This document shows, piece after piece, positions 42,832 through 51,738 of a DNA stretch of 64,000 nucleotides; position 1 is the first letter of the stretch, and each line of letters opens with the position of its first letter. Made by a program: the position numbers and the translations under genes. The notes under the pieces were generated by a model. It ran no database searches. It was not told where the DNA came from and saw only the letters and a list, made by a program, of their open reading frames with translations. Source of the stretch: CAINVV01 sp964528535 (GTDB lineage Bacteria; Bacteroidota; Bacteroidia; Bacteroidales; Prolixibacteraceae); NCBI GenBank assembly GCA_964528535.1, contig CAZGSQ010000001.1:65914-129913 (forward strand), given 5' to 3'.

Positions 42832-45306
42832 CTATAAATTCAACAGTTTAGTTTCACCTTTTTTTAATTTCAAAATCACCTCTTTGCCATTGTAGCGAAC
42901 AATTCCTTCCTCTCCGAGAATGGATTTCACCGTTGCAAATGTCAATTTGCCCTCTTTCCAACGAAGTGCAACCTCGAAACCATTGGCAGCGCGCAATCCG
43001 CTAATCTCTCCCTCTTTCCACACATCGGGAAGTGCCGGGAGCAACGCCAAAACCGGCATTTTGGTTCCCTCCACCATTTTTGTCTCATGACTCTGCAGCA
43101 CCATTTCGATGACGGCAGCCCCGGCGCCAAAATTGCCATCTATGTTGAAAGGTGGACAGGAAGAGAGCAGGTTGGGCAGCAAACCTGGTTTGTTGCGACT
43201 TCCGGGTACGAAGAGGTTGTTGAAAATTTTGTATGCATGGTTGCCATCTTTCAACCTGGCCCAGCAGCATGCTTTCCACGACATGGACCAACCAGTTGCT
43301 TCATCGCCACGGATTTCGAGGGTTCGCTTTGCAGCATCGAAGAGCCCAGGCGCACTCTCCTTTGTGATCTCGTAACCGGGGCAAAGGGCATACAAATGAG
43401 AAATATGTCGGTGTTTTGGGTCAATTTCGCGGTACTCTTTGTCCCATTCGAGCAACTGACCTTTTGACCCTACCTGATAAGGCTGTAAGCTGTCCAATTG
43501 ATTTTTAATCCTACCCATAAATTTCTTGTCAACATTCAGTATCCTGGATGCCTCCAAACAATTGGTGAACAGCTCTTTGGTAATCATCAGATCCATCGTG
43601 GCACCTTCGCAGAATGGAGTAGTATATTTTTGTCCATCAGGATAATACCCATGCTCGGGAGAAGAACCGACCGGAGTTGTGTAATGGCCACGGTCGTTCA
43701 AGACCAGCCAATGACTCAAAAATTCAGTGGCACCTCTAAGTTCGGGCCAATAATCTTTGAGAAACGACTTGTCCTTCGTATAGCGGTAGTGCGTCCAGAT
43801 TTGCTGGCAGGTCCAGCCCCCGGCCATCGGCCAGAAGGAGCAGTTGGCATTGTCGACCGGCTGGGTGGTGCGCCAGATGCTGGTGTTGTGGTGGGCAGTC
43901 CAGCCGGGGTATCCAAAGCTCTCCTTGACATGTTCCGTGCCATTTACTGCCATCTGTTTCACGAATTTGAGCACTGGCTCTGTGCATTCTCCCAGGTTGG
44001 CAGCCTCTGTCATCCAGTAGTAAATTTCTGAATTGATATTCATCGTATAACCGCTTGCCCAGGGCGGAACAATTTCGTTGTTCCAGATTCCCTGTAGATT
44101 AATTGGCTGACCGCCTTCGCGGGAGGCCGCAATAGTCAGATAGCGTGCATATTGCAATGCCAGGGCTGGAAGCGACCGATCGCCACCGTTTCGGTAGGCT
44201 TCGAGTCGTTTGTTGGTGGGGAGCTTACCCTGCTCTGTCAGCGCTCCCAAATTGACAGTTACCCGGTTAAACAAATTCTGATAATCTTTCAAATGATTGT
44301 TCTGCAATTCAACATAATTTTTTGCCAATGCATTTTTAAGGTTGGCAGTTGTTTCGACAGAAGGATCCACTCCCTCTCTGCTGGGACTCTTGTCGAAACC
44401 ATTGAAACTGGTATCCATCGAGAGTAGAATTGCTATTTCATCGGCACCCGTTACCACAAGCTGGTCAGCAGTAGATTCTATCTTTCCCCCAACCATGGAA
44501 ACGCCTACCCTGCCTTCGTAAAAGGTACCTTCACCCTTCATTTTGTCGCCATACATAATGGTCTCCCTACCGGGAATCTGAACTCCCTTCTCATCGAACA
44601 ATTCGGGGTACATCCACTCCTGTTTCCAATCATGTAAATTCTGAATGGTTCTGCGTACGATAAACGCCGGAGCCTGGCCTTTCATGACTAATGAAGCGCC
44701 AACAGCAGTCGTTTTTGCCGTAGGATGAGCCCCATTCAGTCCTATTTTACAAGAGATTGCTCCTTTTTTGTCGGCCTTGATTCGCAACACGATCACTTTA
44801 TCAGGGTGGCTGGCAAAAACCTCTCTTTGGTAGTTTATACCGTTGACCGCGTAGGAAGTGCGGCACATTGCAGTAAAGAGGTCCAGTTCCCTCCTGAAAT
44901 TGGTAACCCGGTCGGAGTGGTTAAACTCCACCTCCAGGTCGCCAAAAGGCTGGTAGCAATCCTGCGCCCTGCCGAGCCATTCACTGGCGATAATTTCGTT
45001 GACCTGCTTAAGATCACCCTCTTTAATCAGTTGCCTGACTCTTCCCAAACTTTTTGTGAAATCAAGTTTGACTTTTCTACCGGGCTCTCCGGAGTAGAGC
45101 GTATTCTCATTGAGCTGAAGATGCTCCTTGACAATCCCGCCATACACCATGGCGCCGAGGGTACCGTTGCCGATGGGAAGTGCTTCGTACCAGTCGGTGG
45201 CAGGCTTGTCGTACCAGAGTTTTAAATCAGCGGCAGGTTTTTGGGCATGACTGTTAGCGAAAGAAGAGAAGAGGGCTAGGACCAGAATAAACAGGATTGT
45301 TCTCAT
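42832..45306 (-). CDS. GH95 alpha-L-fucosidase / alpha-L-galactosidase
   Basis: The Met at 45306 gives an 824-residue secreted protein (signal MRTILFILVLALFSSFANSHA). It begins with the GH95 N-terminal block LWYDKPATDWYEALPIGNG and LQLNENTLYSGEP. The (alpha/alpha)6 barrel shows NLQGIWNNEIVPPWASGY, INSEIYYWMTEAANL, MAGGWTCQQIW and IDGNFGAGAAVIEM. GH95 are inverting enzymes cutting alpha-1,2-fucose or, in rhamnogalacturonan-II breakdown, alpha-L-galactose. It starts 20 bases after the GH105 stop, in the same transcript. The open frame extends 55 codons further upstream but those residues do not look real. Confidence 0.93.
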   Translation of the reverse strand: MRTILFILVLALFSSFANSHAQKPAADLKLWYDKPATDWYEALPIGNGTLGAMVYGGIVKEHLQLNENTLYSGEPGRKVKLDFTKSLGRVRQLIKEGDLKQVNEIIASEWLGRAQDCYQPFGDLEVEFNHSDRVTNFRRELDLFTAMCRTSYAVNGINYQREVFASHPDKVIVLRIKADKKGAISCKIGLNGAHPTAKTTAVGASLVMKGQAPAFIVRRTIQNLHDWKQEWMYPELFDEKGVQIPGRETIMYGDKMKGEGTFYEGRVGVSMVGGKIESTADQLVVTGADEIAILLSMDTSFNGFDKSPSREGVDPSVETTANLKNALAKNYVELQNNHLKDYQNLFNRVTVNLGALTEQGKLPTNKRLEAYRNGGDRSLPALALQYARYLTIAASREGGQPINLQGIWNNEIVPPWASGYTMNINSEIYYWMTEAANLGECTEPVLKFVKQMAVNGTEHVKESFGYPGWTAHHNTSIWRTTQPVDNANCSFWPMAGGWTCQQIWTHYRYTKDKSFLKDYWPELRGATEFLSHWLVLNDRGHYTTPVGSSPEHGYYPDGQKYTTPFCEGATMDLMITKELFTNCLEASRILNVDKKFMGRIKNQLDSLQPYQVGSKGQLLEWDKEYREIDPKHRHISHLYALCPGYEITKESAPGLFDAAKRTLEIRGDEATGWSMSWKACCWARLKDGNHAYKIFNNLFVPGSRNKPGLLPNLLSSCPPFNIDGNFGAGAAVIEMVLQSHETKMVEGTKMPVLALLPALPDVWKEGEISGLRAANGFEVALRWKEGKLTFATVKSILGEEGIVRYNGKEVILKLKKGETKLLNL

Positions 45307-45326
45307 CCGAAGTTTTTTAAAAGACC

Positions 45327-46427
45327 CTATTTCTTCAGTTTGATCACCTCGCTGCCGGCCAACAGGAATGCTCCCGAACCATAAACTTCCCAGCTGTCTG
45401 CATTGAAATTTTTCTTTGGGTCTGCACCAATGGGTTGAACCCATCCAACATGACCATCTTTCTGCACACACTTGTTCAGACCAATCCAGGCATTTTTAAC
45501 CACAGGAAGGTAGGTAGCCTTGTCCAAAATCCCATTGTTGATTCCCCATGCCATGGCATAGCAATCAAAGCCGGATCCGCTGACCTCTCCCCCTGGATAA
45601 GCTTCTGGATCGAGGAGGCTGGCCCGCCATAGTCCATCGGGTTGCTGAAGCTCTTTCAACTTTGCCGACATCTCCCTGAAGAGTTTGATGTAAAATTCAC
45701 GCTCCGGATAGTTGGCAGGAAGCTCTTTCAGAACCCTCACCAAACCACCCATCACCCAGCCGTTTCCGCGCGACCAGAATATCTTCTTGCCGTTGGCTTC
45801 CCGGATATCTTTTCCGTCATTCTTGATCACATATTTTAGGTCACGGGCAAAAAGGTGCTCCTCCTTGTCGTACAGCAGCTCGTAACTCTCCTTAAACAGC
45901 TGGTCGCTGTAGGCAAGGTAACCGTTGTTCCCTATTGCTACGCCGAGTTTAACAATCGCGGGTGGCCCCATGAAAAGTGCATCGCACCACCACCATTTGA
46001 TGGTTTCGTTCCCTTTTGTCGGATAGGGTTTTTTCATGAAGATGGCAAGGGTATCTATGAATGGCTGGATCATCTCCTGCTTTTTCTCTACTTTGTATAC
46101 ATCCACATACGTTTGACAGATGGCGATGTCATCGGCGTGGTACCAGCGCTTGCCCGGTTTCCATCCGGTTTTGTTCCCCATATCAACCATGGCCTGAAAG
46201 ATTGCCTTCGATTTGGTGGTCTCCCAAGCAGCCGTTACACCGGCATAAAAGGCTCCGTTGGTCCAGTCGGTCGGCTCGTGTTTTGGATTTTGCAATTGCC
46301 ATTCGGTTACCTTTTTCATCGTTTTTTTGATGTTCCCGGCAGCAAATATTTTCCTGGTATTTTCAGTTTTGGCAAAACTCGTCGATACGAAAAGGGCCAA
46401 AATGAACAGCGCGATTGTCTTCTTCAT
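45327..46427 (-). CDS. GH105 unsaturated rhamnogalacturonyl hydrolase
   Basis: A secreted (alpha/alpha)6-barrel enzyme of 366 residues, signal peptide MKKTIALFILALFVSTSFA. Family signatures are WTNGAFYAG, WYHADDIAICQTY (the Asp used for vinyl-ether hydration), WWWCDALFMGPP, FWSRGNGWVMGGL and PDGLWRASLLDPEAYPGGE. GH88/105 enzymes hydrate the unsaturated uronic acid left by pectin or rhamnogalacturonan lyases, releasing the neutral sugar. It is the first gene of the GH105-GH95-PQQ(-GH35) unit, driven by a strong promoter containing a LacI-like operator. Confidence 0.93.
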   Translation of the reverse strand: MKKTIALFILALFVSTSFAKTENTRKIFAAGNIKKTMKKVTEWQLQNPKHEPTDWTNGAFYAGVTAAWETTKSKAIFQAMVDMGNKTGWKPGKRWYHADDIAICQTYVDVYKVEKKQEMIQPFIDTLAIFMKKPYPTKGNETIKWWWCDALFMGPPAIVKLGVAIGNNGYLAYSDQLFKESYELLYDKEEHLFARDLKYVIKNDGKDIREANGKKIFWSRGNGWVMGGLVRVLKELPANYPEREFYIKLFREMSAKLKELQQPDGLWRASLLDPEAYPGGEVSGSGFDCYAMAWGINNGILDKATYLPVVKNAWIGLNKCVQKDGHVGWVQPIGADPKKNFNADSWEVYGSGAFLLAGSEVIKLKK

Positions 46428-46454
46428 TAATTTTCGGTTTTAGTAATTCGAATG

Positions 46455-46486
46455 CAAATATATCAAGTAGCGCAATCGATTGCAAA
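46455..46486 (-). promoter_or_regulatory. Promoter of the GH105 operon
   Basis: On the minus strand TTTG (46486-46483), 20 bases, then TATATTTG (46462-46455): both boxes match consensus exactly. The -7 box is 28 bases from the GH105 start codon. Confidence 0.7.
46472..46483. promoter_or_regulatory. LacI-family-like operator in the GH105/DoxX intergenic region
   Basis: GCAATCGATTGC is a perfect 12-bp palindrome with a central CG, the form of many LacI-family sites. It touches the -33 box of the GH105 promoter and lies 11 bases before the -7 box facing the DoxX-fusion gene, so one repressor could control both. No LacI-family gene is in the window. Confidence 0.5.
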
Positions 46487-46494
46487 AAAAATCA

Positions 46495-46502
46495 TATATT
46501 TG
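46495..46502 (+). promoter_or_regulatory. -7 box facing the DoxX-fusion gene
   Basis: TATATTTG matches the -7 consensus exactly. A transcript from here would begin near 46508, after the ATG at 46452, which argues for a downstream start codon. Confidence 0.4.
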
Positions 46503-46559
46503 TTGGCAGCGCCGTGGCAAGTGAAGTTATGCCATTCGAAATCAACCAAATCGATAGCT

Positions 46560-48101
46560 TTGAAAATTTACAAGCAATTGGTCCTGGCCATCCTGCGCAC
46601 CGCAATAGGTTGGCACTTTCTGTACGAGGGATTCTCAAAAATCGTCCAGGGAAACTGGAGCGCATCAGGCTATTTGCTGAATACCTCCGGACTCTTCTCC
46701 GGAGGCTACCATTTCATTGCCGGCTCGCCGTTTTTGCTACACATTGCCGATCTCCTGAATATGTACGGACTTGTTTTGATTGGACTGGCACTTTTTACCG
46801 GACTCTTCACCAGGTTCGCTGCCCTTTGCGGAGCGCTACTGCTCACCATGTACTACTTTGCCTACCCTCCCTTCGGAAATCCTTTGTTCGGCAGCACCGA
46901 GGGTCACCACTTTATCGTCGACAAACTTTTTATAGAGGCCTCGGCGCTCCTCTTGCTCTTTCTATACCGCGAAAGTAGTTTCAGTCTCGATGCCCTGGTA
47001 AAAAACTACCGTGAAGGTCACAAATCAAAGAAAGCAGATCACCATGAAAATAACTCAAGACGAGAAGCTCTGAAAAACCTGGCAACACTTCCCATTTTGG
47101 GAGCCATGGGCTGGGGAGCTGCAGGAAATCTCAAAAACTATGGGGCCGATGTGATGACAGGAGCCACCATCCAGGTCAAGCAGACGGCCCTCAGCGAGCT
47201 CGGGGGAGCCCTTCCCAAAGGCAGGATAGGTAAACACGAAATTAGCAGGCTCATTGCGGGAGGAAACCTGATCGGAGGTTGGGCCCACTCACGCGATCTG
47301 ATCTACGTCTCGTCGCTGTTCAAAGCCTACAACACGGAACAAAAAGTTTACGAAACGCTTATTTTGGCCGAACAGGCCGGCATCAATACCATCAACATCG
47401 GCTTTCCTTCCAACCCACTCCTGGCCAAATACAAGAAGATGACAGGCAGCAAGATCAAGGTGATTTCGCAGGTGGCCCCCCATCTTAACAACAAAACCCT
47501 CTCCCAGTTAGATCAAAAGGCCAATCCCAAATTGTACTTCGAATTCATCGATCAGGCCATCGATTATGGCGTCGACATCGTTCAGATCCAGGGAAACTGG
47601 TGTGACTGGCTGGTGCGCGACAACAAACTGGAGGTAATTCAACTCATGCTGGATCACATCCGCAAACAAGGATATACTGCCGGACTCGCAGCCCATTCCG
47701 TGGAATCACTGATAACCTGCCAGGAGCAGGGAATCATCCCTGATTATTACATGAAAACCATGCACCACGATCAATACTGGTCGGCCCACCCGCGCGAAAA
47801 CCGTTTTCCCTTCGAGGTCGATGGGAAAGAATACCTCGACCACAACAGGTTTCACAACAACATGTTTTGCCTCTTCCCCGAACGCACCGTCGAATTCGTA
47901 AGCAAGACAACAGTCCCTGTCATGGGATTTAAGGTATTGGCAGCCGGGGCCATCGAACCAAAGGATGGCTTCCAATGGGCATACAACAACGGTGCAGATT
48001 TTATTTGTGCCGGGATGTTTGATTTTCAGATAGTCAGCAATGTAAATACCGCTATCTCCTGCCTTAGTGCCACCACCAGAACCAGACCCTGGTGTGGTTG
48101 A
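46560..48101 (+). CDS. DoxX membrane domain fused to a Tat-motif TIM-barrel (aldo/keto-type) protein
   Basis: The first about 150 residues are a four-helix DoxX-like domain (ILRTAIGWHFLYEGFSKI, then GLALFTGLFTRFAA). A charged linker leads to an internal Tat-like stretch NSRREALKNLATLPILGA, then about 300 residues resembling an aldo/keto-reductase-like TIM barrel (LIAGGNLIGGWAHSRDLIY; QAGINTINIGFPSNP; VDIVQIQGNW; VMGFKVLAAGAI). Cofactor residues are not clear. I favour TTG at 46560 because it begins the DoxX pattern; an ATG at 46452 in the same frame overlaps the GH105 promoter and operator. It is divergent from GH105, suggesting a shared sugar-related inducer. Confidence 0.75.
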   Translation: MKIYKQLVLAILRTAIGWHFLYEGFSKIVQGNWSASGYLLNTSGLFSGGYHFIAGSPFLLHIADLLNMYGLVLIGLALFTGLFTRFAALCGALLLTMYYFAYPPFGNPLFGSTEGHHFIVDKLFIEASALLLLFLYRESSFSLDALVKNYREGHKSKKADHHENNSRREALKNLATLPILGAMGWGAAGNLKNYGADVMTGATIQVKQTALSELGGALPKGRIGKHEISRLIAGGNLIGGWAHSRDLIYVSSLFKAYNTEQKVYETLILAEQAGINTINIGFPSNPLLAKYKKMTGSKIKVISQVAPHLNNKTLSQLDQKANPKLYFEFIDQAIDYGVDIVQIQGNWCDWLVRDNKLEVIQLMLDHIRKQGYTAGLAAHSVESLITCQEQGIIPDYYMKTMHHDQYWSAHPRENRFPFEVDGKEYLDHNRFHNNMFCLFPERTVEFVSKTTVPVMGFKVLAAGAIEPKDGFQWAYNNGADFICAGMFDFQIVSNVNTAISCLSATTRTRPWCG

Positions 48102-48158
48102 CGTGCAATTCTTCGAACAAAGCGATAAAATGTTTCAAAACCTGACGGTAATATGGAA

Positions 48159-48166
48159 TAATTTTG
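48159..48166 (+). promoter_or_regulatory. -7 box of the XRE-cupin gene
   Basis: TAATTTTG, an exact -7 match 38 bases before the start ATG; upstream TTTC at 48133-48136 is a weak -33. Confidence 0.4.
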
Positions 48167-48203
48167 CTTTTTTGCATCAATAACTTCCTAATTCATTTTT
48201 GAC

Positions 48204-48758
48204 ATGACGGATCAAATTCAAGCGATCGCCTCCCGTATCAAAGAGTTGCGTGAGATTTCAGGTATTTCGGCAGAGAGCTTTGCCAGGGAACTCAATGTTG
48301 AAGCAACCCTCCTGGTCGAGTACGAAAGTGGCAACATTGACATTCCCGTCGGATTCCTGTTCAAGGTCGCACACCGCTTCAACCTCGAACTTTCGGCCCT
48401 TCTTCGGGGAGACGAACCCAAATTGCACGTCTATTCCGTCGTCAGAAAGGGAAAAGGGTTGAATGTGGATCGACGAAAGCAATATGCCTACGAAAATCTG
48501 GCCTGGAATTTTGTCCACAAAAAGGTAGAGCCTTTCATCGTGAGCGTGCCCCCTTACCAGGAAGATTGTACTCCCGAGTCAAACGCCCATCCCGGACAGG
48601 AGTTCAATTATTTGCTTGAAGGAAGCATGATGGTGACTGTCGATGGCCACGAGATTGTGCTCAATGAGGGCGATTCCATTTACTTCGATTCCGGCTACCG
48701 GCACTCCATGAAGGCACTAAACAACCAACCTTCCAAATTCCTCGCCATCGTCATCTAA
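48204..48758 (+). CDS. XRE-family regulator with C-terminal cupin domain
   Basis: A 184-residue transcription regulator. Residues about 8-62 form a helix-turn-helix of the XRE/Cro type (IKELREISGISAESFARELN; VEYESGNIDIPVGFLFKVA). Residues about 100-182 form a small-molecule-binding cupin (HPGQEFNYLLEGSMMVTVDG; LNEGDSIYFDSGYRHSM). Bacteroidota carry this regulator directly upstream of AMP-forming acyl-CoA synthetases, exactly as here, so it probably senses a related acid or CoA ester and controls the neighbour. The downstream gene starts 110 bases later, after a heptamer repeat. Confidence 0.9.
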   Translation: MTDQIQAIASRIKELREISGISAESFARELNVEATLLVEYESGNIDIPVGFLFKVAHRFNLELSALLRGDEPKLHVYSVVRKGKGLNVDRRKQYAYENLAWNFVHKKVEPFIVSVPPYQEDCTPESNAHPGQEFNYLLEGSMMVTVDGHEIVLNEGDSIYFDSGYRHSMKALNNQPSKFLAIVI

Positions 48759-48812
48759 ATCCCAAACCTCTATCCCACCAACAAACGCAAAACATCCAGT
48801 CTCCTATCCCCT

Positions 48813-48868
48813 ATCTCATATCTCATATCTCATAACTCATAACTCATATCTCATATCTCATATCTCAT
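48813..48868 (+). repeat. Heptanucleotide tandem repeat (ATCTCAT)8 before a start codon
   Basis: Eight 7-base units: three ATCTCAT, two AACTCAT, three ATCTCAT, ending exactly at the ATG of the acyl-CoA synthetase gene (48869). Degenerate copies (CTATCCC) precede it. Confidence 0.95.
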
Positions 48869-50542
48869 ATGCCCATGCTTCTGAACAAATACCTCCCCCA
48901 AACAGCCTTTCAAAGCTATGCTGATTTCATAGAAAATTATCAAATCAAAGTTCCCGAAAACTTCAATTTTGCCTTCGATGTGGTGGATGCAATGGCTGCC
49001 GAAACGCCCGAAAAGAGGGCCATGGTATGGTGCAACGACAAGGGAGAAGAGGCCATCTTCACATTTGGACAGATGAAAGAACAGAGCGACAAGGCGGCAA
49101 ATTTCTTTCTTAAGGCAGGCATAGGCAAAGGAGATCCTGTGATGCTTATCCTGAAGCGCCGGTACGAATTTTGGTTCTGCATCCTTGCGCTGCACAAAAT
49201 CGGTGCTATCGCCATTCCGGCTACCCACCTGCTGAGCACCAAGGATCTCGTCTACAGAAACAATGCCGCCGGTATAAAGATGATCGTCTGTGTCCCGGAA
49301 ACGGAAGTGATTCAGCATGTCGAAGCGTCACAATCAAAATCACCAACATTTCTTGTGAAGGCCCTGGTAGGTGAAGCACGTGTAGGCTGGCTTAATTTCA
49401 ATGCGGGGATGGAAGAGAGTTCATCATTTTTCCAGCGACCTGTTGGATCTCTCGCTTCCAAAAACGACGACATCATGCTCCTCTATTTCACCTCAGGTAC
49501 CACCGGGATGCCCAAGATGGTCAACCACAACTTCAGCTATCCGCTTGGACATATCCTCACCGCCAAATACTGGCAAAACGTCCAGGACAACGGTTTGCAC
49601 TTCACGGTAGCCGATACCGGCTGGGCCAAATCGGCATGGGGCAAATTGTACGGTCAATGGTTGTCGGGGAGTGCCGTGATGACCTACGATTACGACAAGT
49701 TCATACCCAAAAATCTGATGGAGGTGATCGAAAAATACAAGGTGACTACCTTCTGCGCCCCACCAACCATCTATCGCTTCCTGATACGGGAAGAGCTGTC
49801 TAAATTTGACCTGGGTGCGCTGAAATATTGCGTGGTAGCCGGCGAACCGCTCAATCCAGAGGTGTACAAACAATTTTTGGAGGAGACAGGCATCCGGCTC
49901 ATGGAAGGCTATGGCCAGACCGAATGTACGGTTGCCCTGGCAACCTATCCCTGGATGGAACCCAAACCCGGCTCCATGGGAAAACCATCTCCGGGCTACC
50001 GCATCGACCTGGTCGACGAATCAGGCACCTCCTGCGAGGCAGGTGATGAGGGACAAATCGTCATCTATACAGACCAGGGTCGGCCAGTTGGGATGTTCAA
50101 CGGCTATTACCGCGACGAAGAACTTACCAGGAAGGTCTGGCACGAAGGGGTCTATTACACGGGCGACATGGCCTGGCGCGATGAAGATGGCTACTATTGG
50201 TTCGTCGGACGGGCAGATGATGTGATCAAGAGTTCAGGTTACCGGATTGGCCCCTTCGAGGTAGAGAGTGCATTGATGGAACATCCCGCCGTCCTCGAAT
50301 GCGCCATCACCGCAGTGCCCGATCCCGATCGGGGACAGGTGGTCAAGGCAACCATCATCCTGGCAAAAAGCTACCATGCCAGCGACGAACTGGCCAAGGA
50401 GCTGCAGGAGCATGTGAAGAAGGTGACAGCTCCCTACAAATACCCCCGGATAGTGGAGTTTGTAACCGAACTGCCCAAGACCATCAGTGGCAAGATCAGG
50501 AGGGTGCAGATCAGGGAAGAGGATTCTCAGGATGAAGGTTAA
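48869..50542 (+). CDS. AMP-forming acyl-CoA synthetase (acetyl-CoA synthetase-like/MACS type)
   Basis: A 557-residue ANL enzyme that makes acyl-CoA from an acid, ATP and CoA. It shows LYFTSGTTGMPKMV (P-loop), EGYGQTECTV, YYTGDMAWRDEDGYYWFVGR, the hinge region DDVIKSSGYRIGPFEVE and Lys in KTISGKIRR. The layout fits medium-chain or acetate-type synthetases. The preceding XRE-cupin gene is its likely regulator. Its ATG, and a second one two codons later (48875), directly follow the heptamer repeat with no Shine-Dalgarno sequence. It differs clearly from the AlkK-like ligase at 2015-3658. Confidence 0.9.
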   Translation: MPMLLNKYLPQTAFQSYADFIENYQIKVPENFNFAFDVVDAMAAETPEKRAMVWCNDKGEEAIFTFGQMKEQSDKAANFFLKAGIGKGDPVMLILKRRYEFWFCILALHKIGAIAIPATHLLSTKDLVYRNNAAGIKMIVCVPETEVIQHVEASQSKSPTFLVKALVGEARVGWLNFNAGMEESSSFFQRPVGSLASKNDDIMLLYFTSGTTGMPKMVNHNFSYPLGHILTAKYWQNVQDNGLHFTVADTGWAKSAWGKLYGQWLSGSAVMTYDYDKFIPKNLMEVIEKYKVTTFCAPPTIYRFLIREELSKFDLGALKYCVVAGEPLNPEVYKQFLEETGIRLMEGYGQTECTVALATYPWMEPKPGSMGKPSPGYRIDLVDESGTSCEAGDEGQIVIYTDQGRPVGMFNGYYRDEELTRKVWHEGVYYTGDMAWRDEDGYYWFVGRADDVIKSSGYRIGPFEVESALMEHPAVLECAITAVPDPDRGQVVKATIILAKSYHASDELAKELQEHVKKVTAPYKYPRIVEFVTELPKTISGKIRRVQIREEDSQDEG

Positions 50543-50545
50543 CCC

Positions 50546-51709
50546 TTACCTTAACAACGCCGTAGCGCACCACAATACCGGTGCCTGTCCGTGCAGGTCA
50601 CCCACGATTCGTTTTCGCTGGAGGTAATAGTCGTGGTCGTTTTTGATGTTGGTCCCTTCGCACACTTCAGTCAGTTCATCGTTCGAATTGATGTAACCCA
50701 ACAATGCCAGCCACCCCTTTCTTGCGGCAGCTCCATAACTCTTCTTGTCGAGCCACCCTTGCTTCACACCCGTGATCATGGCGTAGGTAAACATGGCCGT
50801 GCCGGAAGTCTCCTTCCAGGCCGCAGGGTCGTCGATGATCTGCCTCCACATGCCATCGGGTTCCTGGTATTTCAGCAATGCAGCCATCATCTTGTGGTAA
50901 CCAGCCATGATCCGGGTTCTCTCCGGATGATTTTCAGGCAGACTGCGAAGAATCTCGGCCATGCCGGCAGCCATCCAGCCATTGCCGCGTCCCCAACTAA
51001 AATGTGTCTCCGGAGAGTGATAGAAGAGGCCATTCTCCAGCTGAATCTTGTCGAGGTAGAGCACCATCTCACGGGCAGCCCTATTGATGTATTTTTTGTC
51101 GCCGGTAACCCGGAAGGCCTGTGACTGAACAGCGGTAATCATGAACATATCGTCGATCCAGATACGTGTTTGCCAAGAGTAATCCTTGTCTGCCCAGCTT
51201 TTCTCCTCCGGTTTGGCATTCTCAGGAAGCTGCCATTGGGCATCGGCATAAAGCAGTCCCAAATCAAGGTATTTCTGTTGTTTTGTTTGCAGGTACAACT
51301 CCAGTGGAACAGATCCAAATACGCAGTTGTCAACGTGATTGGCCTTTGGAAGCAGGTTCTTCTCCGAATCAAAAAGGGGTGCAAAGCGTCTCTCAAACCG
51401 GTTGAACAGCGGTTGGTTTTTGGTCACCTCAGCAAACCACATCCCGCCCAGCCAGGCACATACATCCGGGTAGGTAATTTGTGTCGGAGGTACCTCCGGA
51501 TGGGTGTTCCCATACCTCGAATGGGCCGTGTTGAGAAATTTTACAGCGATGCGGTTGCCTATTTCGAGGGGCGATTTCCCGGCAGGAAATTTTTTCAGGT
51601 CATAGGTCTTGGGTTTGGCCTGAATTTGCAAGACCAGCAGCAAGAGAAGCATTGGGAAGAGAAATATCCTGACGTAAGAATGATTTGGGGTCAAAAATTT
51701 TGAGGTCAT
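50546..51709 (-). CDS. GH105/GH88-type unsaturated glucuronyl/galacturonyl hydrolase
   Basis: A 387-residue secreted (alpha/alpha)6-barrel protein with a signal peptide (hydrophobic core LFPMLLLLLVLQIQA). Family blocks are CAWLGGMWFAEV, RIWIDDMFMITAV with the likely catalytic Asp, FSWGRGNGWMAAGM and EPDGMWRQIIDDP. It should hydrate unsaturated uronides like the other GH105 but is clearly divergent from it, so a different oligosaccharide is likely. It is convergent with the acyl-CoA synthetase (3 bases between stops) and has its own promoter. Confidence 0.88.
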   Translation of the reverse strand: MTSKFLTPNHSYVRIFLFPMLLLLLVLQIQAKPKTYDLKKFPAGKSPLEIGNRIAVKFLNTAHSRYGNTHPEVPPTQITYPDVCAWLGGMWFAEVTKNQPLFNRFERRFAPLFDSEKNLLPKANHVDNCVFGSVPLELYLQTKQQKYLDLGLLYADAQWQLPENAKPEEKSWADKDYSWQTRIWIDDMFMITAVQSQAFRVTGDKKYINRAAREMVLYLDKIQLENGLFYHSPETHFSWGRGNGWMAAGMAEILRSLPENHPERTRIMAGYHKMMAALLKYQEPDGMWRQIIDDPAAWKETSGTAMFTYAMITGVKQGWLDKKSYGAAARKGWLALLGYINSNDELTEVCEGTNIKNDHDYYLQRKRIVGDLHGQAPVLWCATALLR

Positions 51710-51738
51710 TGTCCTGGCATGAAGTTTTGGAGATCAAA

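Noticed and set aside
48813..48868. Possible CRISPR array
   Set aside because: The units are only 7 bases and contiguous, with no spacers and no cas genes.
7883..51709. Expected SusC/SusD pair or hybrid two-component PUL regulator
   Set aside because: I looked on both strands for TonB-dependent receptor plug motifs, SusD-like lipoproteins and sensor-AraC fusions and found none; only sigma and ATPase relics remain.
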